NCBI GenBank assembly: GCA_027482985.1
Contig: JAIXVO010000578.1
Coordinates: 1 to 9,693, forward strand
Reading direction: 5' to 3'
Origin: Cyanobacteriota bacterium
Lineage (GTDB): Bacteria; Cyanobacteriota; Cyanobacteriia; Leptolyngbyales; Leptolyngbyaceae
Length of the DNA stretch: 9,693 nt
Below, piece by piece: positions 1 to 6,537 of this stretch. Position numbers and translations under genes: made by a program. Below the pieces are notes generated by a model. That model was not told the DNA's origin, made no database searches, and was given only the letters and a program-made list of their open reading frames with translations. How positions within the stretch are numbered: the stretch's first letter is position 1; every line of letters begins with the position of its first letter.

Positions 1-210
1 CAACCCGATGAAATTCAACTCAATACCCCCACCCGCCCTCGTCCCCTGACGCATCAACTGGATGCACGGGGCAACGCCGCCACGAGCGATCGCCCTTATC
101 CCACCCGCAGCCTCAAAACCATCAGTGCTGAGGCTCTGGCTGCATTTGGCGATCGCATGCAGCAGACCACTCATATTCCGGTGCGATCGGCACTTGGAGG
201 ACTCTCATGA
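1..210 (+). CDS. C-terminal fragment of a probable radical SAM protein (COG0731-like)
   Basis: Frame 1 is open from the window edge to the TGA at 208-210, giving the last 69 residues of a protein whose start lies outside the window. The fragment begins with a PDEIQLNTPTRP-like segment. This resembles the stretch after the radical SAM barrel in COG0731 Fe-S oxidoreductases (wyosine-synthesis-related family), where an 'INTPLRP' type motif is common. The CxxxCxxC cluster motif would lie upstream and cannot be seen, so the assignment rests on this short motif and on the neighbour, itself a radical SAM-type protein. The stop overlaps the next start as ATGA, which implies translational coupling and one transcript. 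That this is a real coding tail is fairly sure; the family name is tentative. Confidence 0.5.
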   Translation, partial: QPDEIQLNTPTRPRPLTHQLDARGNAATSDRPYPTRSLKTISAEALAAFGDRMQQTTHIPVRSALGGLS

Positions 211-830
211 AAAACCACACACAACCCTATCTCTCCTTGCTCGAAATTCCCGCTGGCTACCTCAACATCATGGGCTATGTGGATGAGTCCGAGGTCAACG
301 GCCCCGGTTGCCGCGCCGTGATTTGGGTGCAAGGCTGTATGCGGGAATGCCCGCAGTGTTTCAACCCTGATTCCTGGTCATTTGAGATTAACGAACTGGT
401 GGCGATCGATGCCTTACTGGAACGCATTCTGAATAATCCCAATAACGAAGGCGTAACCTTCTCTGGCGGCGAACCGTTCTGGCAAGCTCCCGCCCTGGCG
501 CTCCTAGCGCAACGGGTTAAAGCCGCTGGCTTGAGTGTGATGTCCTTCAGTGGCTTCACGTTGGAACAGTTGCAAAGCGACTATGCGCCAGCTGGAGCCC
601 AAGCGTTGTTAGACCAGCTCGACATTCTGGTGGATGGCCCTTACATCGACTCCCTCTCGATTCATGCGCCCAATTCCCTCGTCTCCTCCAGCAATCAGCG
701 GGTGCATGTGCTGAATCCGACCTTTGCGAATCAGCTCAATTGGGCCAGTGATCAGCTCGAAATCCATATTTTGCAGGATGGCAGTCGGATTGTGACGGGC
801 TATCGCGGACAGATGGTAACTGAAGCTTAA
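207..830 (+). CDS. NrdG-like 4Fe-4S radical SAM activating protein
   Basis: A 207-residue protein of the small radical SAM activase class (NrdG/PflA-like). Such enzymes use a 4Fe-4S cluster and S-adenosylmethionine to make a 5'-deoxyadenosyl radical, typically to install a glycyl radical in a partner enzyme. The cluster motif CxxxCxxC is at C44, C48 and C51, inside GCMRECPQCFNP. The SAM-contacting GGEP motif is at 87-90 (FSGGEPFW), followed by a Rossmann-like half (LSVMSFSGFTLEQL) and an ILVDGPY segment near residues 140-147, typical of NrdG relatives. Length is normal for a compact activase. The ATG at 207 is supported by GGAGG at 196-200 and by the ATGA overlap with the preceding gene. No glycyl-radical enzyme is present in the window, so the target is unknown. 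Cytosolic; family membership is confident, substrate is not. Confidence 0.85.
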   Translation: MKNHTQPYLSLLEIPAGYLNIMGYVDESEVNGPGCRAVIWVQGCMRECPQCFNPDSWSFEINELVAIDALLERILNNPNNEGVTFSGGEPFWQAPALALLAQRVKAAGLSVMSFSGFTLEQLQSDYAPAGAQALLDQLDILVDGPYIDSLSIHAPNSLVSSSNQRVHVLNPTFANQLNWASDQLEIHILQDGSRIVTGYRGQMVTEA

Positions 831-840
831 CAATCTTATG

Positions 841-863
841 ATGAGGTTAAATCCCATCCTCAT
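841..863 (+). promoter_or_regulatory. Short inverted repeat just upstream of the amidohydrolase start
   Basis: ATGAGG (841-846) and CCTCAT (858-863) form a 6-bp stem around an 11-nt loop, ending 5 nt before the ATG at 869. The 5' arm holds the only Shine-Dalgarno-like GAGG in the gap (843-846), so folding would both pair it and shorten the distance to the start. It could affect translation, or it could be chance; there is no U tract, so it is not a classic terminator. Confidence 0.3.
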
Positions 864-868
864 TGCCC

Positions 869-2080
869 ATGTTGAGCCGAATTAAAGATATTGCTGCCAG
901 TCTTGCGCCTCGCTTGATTGAAATTCGTCGTCATTTGCACAGCCACCCGGAACTGAGTGGGCAGGAATATCAAACCGCAGCTTATGTGGCGGGTGTGCTG
1001 TCGTCCTGTGGTCTCTCGATTCGGGAAGGGGTGGGCAAAGTCGGTGTCGTCGGCGAACTCGCAGGCCAGGCGAAAGATCCTCGCTTGCTGGCGATTCGGA
1101 CGGACATGGATGCCTTACCGATTCAGGAACGCACGGCGCTGGAGTTTGCTTCCCGGCAGACGGGCAAAATGCATGCGTGTGGGCATGATGTTCATACGAC
1201 GGTGGGGTTGGGTACGGCGATGGTGCTCTCGCAGTTGGGGGAAGCGTTACCCGGTCGTGTCCGCTTTCTGTTTCAACCCGCTGAAGAAATTGCTCAGGGG
1301 GCGGGCTGGATGGTGCAGGATGGGGTGATGGATGGCGTGTCGGGGATTTTGTCGGTGCATGTGTTTCCCTCGATTCCGGCAGGGGTGATTGGCATTCGCT
1401 ATGGGGCGTTAACGGCGGCAGCGGATGATCTGGAAATTACGATTATGGGTGAGTCGGGGCATGGTGCTCGCCCGCATGAAGCGGTGGATGCGATCTGGAT
1501 TGCGTCGCAGGTGATCACCACGTTGCAGCAGGCGATTAGCCGGACGCACAATCCCTTACGTCCCGTGGTCTTAACCATTGGGCAGATTACGGGCGGACGC
1601 GCCCCCAATGTGATTGCCGATCGCGTCCATTTACAGGGCACTGTGCGATCGCTCCATCCTGAAACCAGCCGCGATCTGCCCCGATGGATTGAGCAAATTG
1701 TCGCCAGTATTTGTCAGCCTTACGGGGCGCAGTATGAGATCAGTTATCGGCGGGGAGTACCCTCAGTGCAGAATGACATTGCCCTAACGCAACTGGTTGA
1801 ACGGGTGGCAGAAGCCGCTTGGGGACGGGAGGGGATTCAGATCATTGATGAACCCTCGCTGGGTGCGGAAGATTTTTCTATCTACTTGCAAGCGGCTCCT
1901 GGCACTATGTTTCGACTGGGGGTGGGCTTCCGCGATCGCCGCAACTTCCCGCTGCACCATCCTCAATTTGAAGTGGATGAGACGGCGATCGTCACGGGTG
2001 TCGTCACGATGGCGGCGGCTGCCTACCAGTATTGGCAGCAATCCCAACCGCTCCTCAAAGCTGCGAGCTTGCCAGCGTGA
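869..2080 (+). CDS. M20 family amidohydrolase / metallopeptidase
   Basis: A 403-residue zinc-dependent amidohydrolase of the M20D aminoacylase/hippurate hydrolase/IAA-amino acid hydrolase type, which cleaves N-acyl or peptide-like amide bonds in the cytosol. Visible motifs, numbered from ATG 869: RRHLHSHPELSGQE at about 20-33; RTDMDALPI at 77-85; the metal-binding MHACGHDVH with C104, H106 and H109; PAEE with E139/E140 (general base and metal ligand); VHV with H164; the dimerisation-domain SGHGARPH at 197-203; GAEDF at 333-337; and HHPQFEVDE near 363-371, supplying the last metal ligand. All expected ligands are present and length is normal. The frame also allows a TTG start at 863, but ATG 869 looks more natural; neither has a strong ribosome site. 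The gene is 38 bp behind the NrdG-like gene and probably cotranscribed. The true substrate cannot be told from sequence. Confidence 0.9.
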   Translation: MLSRIKDIAASLAPRLIEIRRHLHSHPELSGQEYQTAAYVAGVLSSCGLSIREGVGKVGVVGELAGQAKDPRLLAIRTDMDALPIQERTALEFASRQTGKMHACGHDVHTTVGLGTAMVLSQLGEALPGRVRFLFQPAEEIAQGAGWMVQDGVMDGVSGILSVHVFPSIPAGVIGIRYGALTAAADDLEITIMGESGHGARPHEAVDAIWIASQVITTLQQAISRTHNPLRPVVLTIGQITGGRAPNVIADRVHLQGTVRSLHPETSRDLPRWIEQIVASICQPYGAQYEISYRRGVPSVQNDIALTQLVERVAEAAWGREGIQIIDEPSLGAEDFSIYLQAAPGTMFRLGVGFRDRRNFPLHHPQFEVDETAIVTGVVTMAAAAYQYWQQSQPLLKAASLPA

Positions 2081-2146
2081 TTGCGCTAAATTAGTCTTCT
2101 ACTGGCAGGAGGCGAAGCCGCCAACAAGTTGCCTTTTGCAAAGATT

Positions 2147-2152
2147 TATAAG
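2147..2152 (+). promoter_or_regulatory. Possible -10 element for the histidine kinase gene
   Basis: TATAAG in the 135-bp gap matches the -10 consensus at five of six positions and would start transcription near 2159, about 57 nt before the kinase start. No good -35 lies 16-18 bp upstream (TTGCCT at 2129-2134 is only 12 bp away). The perfect 10-bp palindrome AAGAATTCTT at 2150-2159 overlaps it and could be an operator or chance. Confidence 0.25.
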
Positions 2153-2215
2153 AATTCTTTAATCGCAACGGTGTATTGGTTGGCTCGTTTTTGGGGCAGT
2201 TTGGAGTAATAGCAT

Positions 2216-5206
2216 TTGCAAGCGATGCTGTATACCTGGGGTGGGTACATGGATTTGGGCAATCGGGATGGGGACGATACCGCATTACAACAGCAGGGCG
2301 ATCGCGGCTTTCGCTCGCTGATTGAAAATGCCACCGATATTATTGTTGTGCTGGATGAAAATGGCATTTTCCAATACTCTAGCCCCTCAGCTGAACGCGT
2401 TCTGGGCTATTGTTTGATGGATGTGGTGGGGCGCTTAACCTCCGAACTCGTGCATCCGGACGACATTTTTGCGGTGATGACGGTGCTCCGCAATGCCATC
2501 CAGCATCCTGGTATCAGTCAACCGTCGATTGAATATCGCGTGCGCCATCGGAATGGTTCCTGGCGCTTATTTGAAGCTGTGGCCACCAGTTTGCTCAATG
2601 ATCCCGACATCCGGGGAGTGGTCGTCAATTGCCATGACATTACCGATCGCAAACAAGTGGAAGAAGCTCTTCGCGCCGCCAATCGCCAAATTAGCAACAT
2701 CCTGGAAAGTATTGCCGATGTCTTTCTCTCGATCAACCAATCCTGGCGCTTGACCTATCTCAACCATCGCGCCACCCAACTCTTTGGGCAGTCTCCCGAA
2801 GTGTTATTGCACGCCAACCTGTGGGATTTATTTCCCAACTTAATCGGTACCACCTTTGAACGGGAAAGTCGGCGGGCGATCGCCCTCCAGATTCCGATCA
2901 CCTTCGAAGAATTTTATCCTTTCCTCAAATCCTGGTTTGAAGTGCGGCTTTTCCCCTCTGCCGATGGCCTGTCCATTTTTCTGGTGGATGTTGCCGAACG
3001 TCGCCAATCGCAGGCAGAACTCCTGGAAATGAGTACGGCTCTGGGCAACGCCGTGGAAGGGATTGCCCGCCTGAATGTCACAGGTCACTACATCGCCCTC
3101 AACCGTGCTTACGCCGAAGCCCTGGGCTATGAGCAGGCGGACATGATTGGCATGGAATGGATCCAAACCATTTACCCAGAAGATTGGTTGCTGGTTGAAG
3201 CGGCGCACCAGCGGATGCTAGCAGAAGGCAAAGCTGAAGTCGAAGTCCAGGCGATGCGGCAGGATGGCTCCACCTTCTATCAAGAAATCATGCTGGTGGC
3301 TGCTTACGATTGGTATGACCAGTTTATCGGGCATCATTGCTTTACCCGCGATATTACTGAACGGAAACAGGCCGAAGCGGCTCTGCGTCAGCAAGCCGAA
3401 CGGGAACGGTTGATGGCTGGCTTAGCGCGACTCTCAGCCGGGATTGCTCACCGGATTCGCCAGTCTTTAGAATTGGAGGAAATCCTGAATACGACCGTGT
3501 CGGAAGTGCGGCAGTTTCTCAATGCCGATCGCGTCGTGATTTACCATTGTGAATCGAAAACCTACCGGGTCGTGTTAGCCGAATCGGTGCAAGCGGTTTA
3601 TCCCTCAATTTTAGGGTTGCATGTGCAGGATGAGTCGTTTGACCAGCGGTATGAGTTATATCGGCGAGGACAAAATGTGGTCATCAATGACTTGCAAGCC
3701 TTGCAGACTTCCACCGAATTCCAATCCTTTTTGTTTCAACGACAAGTCAAAGCTTTTTTAGCCGTCCCGATTCTCCACGGGAATGAGTTGTGGGGCACGC
3801 TGGTGGCGCACCAATGTTCGGGTTCTAGAGTGTGGGAAGCTTACGAGGTGGGGTTGCTGGAGCAACTGGCGATTCAAGTGGCGATCGCGATTCAACAGTC
3901 CGATCTGTATCGGCAGGTGCAACTGCTCAACGCCAACCTGGAAAAGCAGGTGCAGGAGCGCACGACCCAACTGGAACAGTCTTTACACTACGAGGCGATG
4001 CTGAAGCGCATTACCGACTCGGTGCGCGATAGTTTGGATGAAGACCAGATTTTGCAAAATGCGGTGCAGGAGTTGGCGATCGGCCTCTCTGTGGATGGGT
4101 GTGATGCCGGTATCTATGACTTGGAACAGCAAACTTCCACGATTCGCTATGAACATATTCTGTCGAATATTCCCGTCTTCAAAGGAGCCCTGATTCGGAT
4201 GCACGATCATGCTGACTTATATCAGCAGATTTTGCAGGGGCAGTATTTTCAGTTCTGCCGCATTACCACCTCCCACATCCGACCCCAGCGGCAACAACAT
4301 GCGGCGTTGGTCTGTCCGATCGCCGATAATCAGGGCGTGATGGGCGATCTGTGGCTGTTTAAACCTGCCGCCGCCGACTTCCATGAACTCGAAATTCGCC
4401 TCGTGCGGCAAGTGGCAAACCAATGCGCGATCGCCATCCGTCAAGCCCGCCTTTATCATGCGGCGCAGGCTCAGGTGACGGCGTTGGAAGAACTTAACCA
4501 GCTCAAAGATGACTTTCTAAGCACGGTATCGCACGAACTGCGCACCCCCATGTCGAATATGAAAATGGCAATTCATATGTTGAAAAATATGAACACGCCC
4601 CAACGTCAACAGCAATATTTGGACATTTTGCAATCGGAATGTGTGCGCGAAATTGAGTTGATTAACGATCTATTAGATTTGCAACGCCTGGAAGCTGCCG
4701 CCTATTCCCTCAACCTGGTGGAAATCGATCTGCCAGCCAGCATTGCTCAACTCGTTACCCCCTTCTATTCGCGGGTGCAAGAACGGCAACAAAGATTAAG
4801 CGTAAATGTCCCCCCCGCGCTGACCACCCTCTACAGCGATCGCCCCACCCTGGAGCGGGTTTTAGCGGAGTTGCTGAATAACGCTTGTAAATATACCTCT
4901 CCCGAAGGTGAAATTTCCTTAACAATCGAACCGGGATTTGCCCCTACCACTCAAAGTCCGACCATCTGCTTCAAAGTTCGTAATCAAGCCGAAATTCCTG
5001 CCACCGAACTCGATCGCGTGTTTGACAAGTTCTATCGGGTGCCCAATGGCGATCGCTGGAAACAAGGTGGCACAGGCTTAGGCCTGGCTTTAGTGCAACG
5101 CTTAGTAGTGGAATTAGGCGGCACGATTGAGGTCGAAAGCGCGCAGGGGTGGACGACCTTCCGCGTCATCCTCAACCAAGGTGCCCCCGATTCAACGTCC
5201 GCATAA
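2216..5206 (+). CDS. Multi-sensor histidine kinase (PAS-PAS-PAS-GAF-GAF-HisKA-HATPase)
   Basis: A 996-residue sensor kinase with no membrane segment or signal peptide, so probably cytosolic. Domains: PAS1 about 32-145 (ends NCHDITDRKQ), PAS2 about 155-265, PAS3 about 270-390 (ends FTRDITERKQ), GAF1 about 418-560, a coiled coil 562-592, GAF2 about 594-745, HisKA with phosphoacceptor H773 in SHELRTP, then HATPase_c with N box ELLNNACKYT (885-894), F box FDKFYR (936-941) and G2 box GGTGLGLAL (951-959). GAF1 resembles phytochrome/cyanobacteriochrome GAFs (VPIL..ELWGTLVAHQCS), but E501 sits where the bilin-binding Cys would be. The G1 box lacks DxGxG. There is no receiver domain, nor any response regulator gene in the window, so it is an orphan kinase. 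Start: TTG 2216 has GGAG 9 nt upstream (2203-2206); ATG 2225 and ATG 2249 are alternatives and would trim 3 or 11 residues. The signal sensed is unknown. Confidence 0.92.
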   Translation: MQAMLYTWGGYMDLGNRDGDDTALQQQGDRGFRSLIENATDIIVVLDENGIFQYSSPSAERVLGYCLMDVVGRLTSELVHPDDIFAVMTVLRNAIQHPGISQPSIEYRVRHRNGSWRLFEAVATSLLNDPDIRGVVVNCHDITDRKQVEEALRAANRQISNILESIADVFLSINQSWRLTYLNHRATQLFGQSPEVLLHANLWDLFPNLIGTTFERESRRAIALQIPITFEEFYPFLKSWFEVRLFPSADGLSIFLVDVAERRQSQAELLEMSTALGNAVEGIARLNVTGHYIALNRAYAEALGYEQADMIGMEWIQTIYPEDWLLVEAAHQRMLAEGKAEVEVQAMRQDGSTFYQEIMLVAAYDWYDQFIGHHCFTRDITERKQAEAALRQQAERERLMAGLARLSAGIAHRIRQSLELEEILNTTVSEVRQFLNADRVVIYHCESKTYRVVLAESVQAVYPSILGLHVQDESFDQRYELYRRGQNVVINDLQALQTSTEFQSFLFQRQVKAFLAVPILHGNELWGTLVAHQCSGSRVWEAYEVGLLEQLAIQVAIAIQQSDLYRQVQLLNANLEKQVQERTTQLEQSLHYEAMLKRITDSVRDSLDEDQILQNAVQELAIGLSVDGCDAGIYDLEQQTSTIRYEHILSNIPVFKGALIRMHDHADLYQQILQGQYFQFCRITTSHIRPQRQQHAALVCPIADNQGVMGDLWLFKPAAADFHELEIRLVRQVANQCAIAIRQARLYHAAQAQVTALEELNQLKDDFLSTVSHELRTPMSNMKMAIHMLKNMNTPQRQQQYLDILQSECVREIELINDLLDLQRLEAAAYSLNLVEIDLPASIAQLVTPFYSRVQERQQRLSVNVPPALTTLYSDRPTLERVLAELLNNACKYTSPEGEISLTIEPGFAPTTQSPTICFKVRNQAEIPATELDRVFDKFYRVPNGDRWKQGGTGLGLALVQRLVVELGGTIEVESAQGWTTFRVILNQGAPDSTSA

Positions 5207-5324
5207 TCCCTGAGACCTCAGTCGCATTGACTCATTTTTGCCACAGAACTTCCTAAGTTTCACCGTGTAGACAGGCTGGCATTTCTAGTTAAATGCTGAA
5301 TATGTTCTTCAGGAGATAAAATTT

Positions 5325-5639
5325 ATGACGCTGCAACTCACCCACGACGATCTGTTGTTGCTCGACAAACAACGCTTAGAGCGGTTCCGCGCCTGCTTCA
5401 GCGACTCTCTCTCCTTCTGCTTCCTCCATCTTGATCCCCACAACGAACTCAAGATTCATTGCTCCGAACCCTGGCTGGTGGATTTGCTCCTGTTAGATAT
5501 TGAAGAACTGGGCTGGGAAGCCTGGGTTATGGTCGGAGCGAGTCAGGTCTCGATTTACTACGCCCAAGAAGAAATCTATACGATGGCGACTGACCCCGAA
5601 GCCATGCTACAACCGAGCGATTTTCCCGTGGCTAGCTAA
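5325..5639 (+). CDS. Small unrecognised protein downstream of the kinase
   Basis: A 104-residue protein I cannot assign to a family. The ATG is preceded by AGGAG at 5311-5315 with 9-nt spacing, among the best ribosome sites in the window, which supports real coding. The sequence is Leu-rich and acidic (N-terminal LTHDDLLLLD, central LLLLDIEELGWEAW), has no Cys-rich cluster, signal peptide or membrane helix, and ends in a likely disordered DPEAMLQPSDFPVAS-type tail. The pattern of alternating polar and hydrophobic segments suggests a small soluble alpha/beta fold. It lies 118 bp behind the histidine kinase on the same strand; the gap holds a possible TAGACA -35 (5268-5273) and TTAAAT -10 (5289-5294) with a short 15-bp spacer, so it may have its own promoter. 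A functional link to the kinase is only positional. Confidence 0.7.
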   Translation: MTLQLTHDDLLLLDKQRLERFRACFSDSLSFCFLHLDPHNELKIHCSEPWLVDLLLLDIEELGWEAWVMVGASQVSIYYAQEEIYTMATDPEAMLQPSDFPVAS

Positions 5640-5937
5640 CCTTTAGATGCCTTTCAGAATCAGCTTTCCGGCTGTGTGAGACGCACTCAGGTGCGATCGC
5701 ACTCTGCTTCAGTTAAAAAAACTAATCATTCAAATCCACCACTTCAAAAGACTTGGCAGTACAATTCAGCAGTTCTGACTGACTCCCTTACCGTAGCGTG
5801 ATGTAGCAAAACTGCAAAGTGTTCGCGAGCATACCGTTTACAGACGGAACGGAATCAAGTAAGGATCTATCTGATTGCAGACAAACTCAATGTTCAAAAT
5901 CAGTACAGTAAAGTTTGATGAAATCTGTTTCGTCAGT

Positions 5938-5946
5938 TGTGATAAT
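5938..5946 (+). promoter_or_regulatory. Putative extended -10 promoter for the CAAD gene
   Basis: TGTGATAAT combines the TG of an extended -10 (5938-5939) with GATAAT (5941-5946), five of six bases of the consensus. A start would fall near 5953, giving a leader of about 52 nt. The best -35 match, TTGATG at 5915-5920, is 20 bp away, longer than usual; extended -10 promoters can work without a good -35. Confidence 0.4.
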
Positions 5947-5955
5947 TTTACTTCG

Positions 5956-5977
5956 CTAGCTGGCGATCGCCAGTTAG
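5956..5977 (+). repeat. 22-nt inverted repeat (hairpin) in the CAAD leader
   Basis: The segment is self-complementary over both 11-base arms with one G-T wobble (5959/5974). Its core, CTGGCGATCGCCAG (5960-5973), is a perfect palindrome built around a HIP1 octamer. It lies 27 nt before the ATG and just after the predicted transcription start, so the mRNA could begin with a hairpin of about 9 bp. A protein-binding palindrome in DNA is the alternative. Confidence 0.55.
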
Positions 5978-6004
5978 GACTATCTCGGTTGTTACTCCCA
6001 GGTT

Positions 6005-6463
6005 ATGCATATGAATCCTGACGTTAAAGAATCTGAAATGCCAACGGTTAGCGCCCCTGATTTTGCGGAACCTGTTTTGCCACCCGCTGGCACAACCGAC
6101 CCATTGCTGCTGCCCCCCCAAGAAACCAGCCAGACCAATGAGCAGGTGAAGCAAGTCGTAGAACGCTTCAAAGCCGTGTTGTCCAGTTTGCCCGAATATC
6201 TTGCGGATTTCTTCGGTGAGTACAAGCGCCCGCTGATTACCCTGGGATTATTATTTGGTGGCGTGGTAACCTTCAAGTTGACCCTGGCTCTCCTGGATGC
6301 GGTGGATGATATTCCCCTCCTTGCCCCGACCTTTGAACTAATTGGGTTCGGCTATAGTGCCTGGTTCATTTACCGCTATTTGCTCAAAGCCTCCAGTCGG
6401 CAAGAACTGTCGCATGAAGTTGAAAGTCTGAAAGACCAAATCGTCGGCAAGTTGCCCAAGTAA
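6005..6463 (+). CDS. CAAD-domain membrane protein (CURT1/CurT-like)
   Basis: A 152-residue protein with the layout of the CAAD family (cyanobacterial aminoacyl-tRNA synthetase appended domain; CURT1 in chloroplasts, CurT in cyanobacteria), which shapes or anchors proteins to thylakoid membranes. Residues 1-45 are Pro-rich and probably disordered; 46-75 form an amphipathic helix (VKQVVERFKAVLSSLPEYL); two membrane segments follow at about 76-98 (PLITLGLLFGGVV) and 103-127 (ELIGFGYSAWFIYRYLL), separated by a DDIP turn; the tail 130-150 is a charged amphipathic helix. Stand-alone length is typical, and no tRNA synthetase is fused. Start: ATG 6005, but ATG 6011 has AGG (6000-6002) at a better 8-nt spacing, and ATG 6038 is also in frame. 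It converges with the ftsE gene. Family assignment is strong; curvature function is inferred. Confidence 0.85.
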   Translation: MHMNPDVKESEMPTVSAPDFAEPVLPPAGTTDPLLLPPQETSQTNEQVKQVVERFKAVLSSLPEYLADFFGEYKRPLITLGLLFGGVVTFKLTLALLDAVDDIPLLAPTFELIGFGYSAWFIYRYLLKASSRQELSHEVESLKDQIVGKLPK

Positions 6464-6485
6464 CCTCACTCCTATTTGCACTTTT

Positions 6486-6527
6486 GAAGACCGTCGGGAG
6501 ACTGCATCAAGTTTCTCTACGGTCTTC
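6486..6527. terminator. Hairpin between convergent genes, probable bidirectional terminator
   Basis: GAAGACCGT (6486-6494) and ACGGTCTTC (6519-6527) are perfect 9-bp complements. Inside them GAGAC (6498-6502) can pair with GTTTC (6511-6515) around an 8-nt loop, making a long, nearly continuous stem. It lies in the 74-bp gap between the CAAD stop (6463) and the ftsE stop (6538), where a shared terminator is expected. No T tract follows on either strand, so any termination would be non-canonical, or the element may instead protect 3' ends. Confidence 0.65.
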
Positions 6528-6537
6528 GAGTGAATGC

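Larger units (their letters stand above)
5640..6004. other. 365-bp intergenic region upstream of the CAAD gene
   Basis: I see no convincing gene here. Contents: a hairpin-capable segment at 5682-5695 (CGCAC, 4-nt loop, GTGCG) overlapping the 12-bp HIP1-centred palindrome GTGCGATCGCAC at 5691-5702, which may end the upstream transcript although no U tract follows closely; an A run at 5716-5722; AT-richer sequence from about 5860; and the promoter and leader hairpin listed separately. A 43-codon open frame (5890-6021) crosses the CAAD start but lacks a ribosome site. Confidence 0.6.

Noticed and set aside
5210..5221. CTGAG-AC-CTCAG as a terminator after the kinase
   Set aside because: The loop would be 2 nt, leaving a stem of only 4 bp, and no T tract follows directly.
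5691..5702. GTGCGATCGCAC as a specific operator
   Set aside because: It is centred on HIP1, which occurs about twenty times in this window inside and outside genes, so the palindrome alone says nothing about regulation.
5890..6021. 43-codon upstream open frame overlapping the CAAD start
   Set aside because: It has no ribosome site, starts before the predicted promoter (5938-5946), and its composition is that of intergenic sequence.
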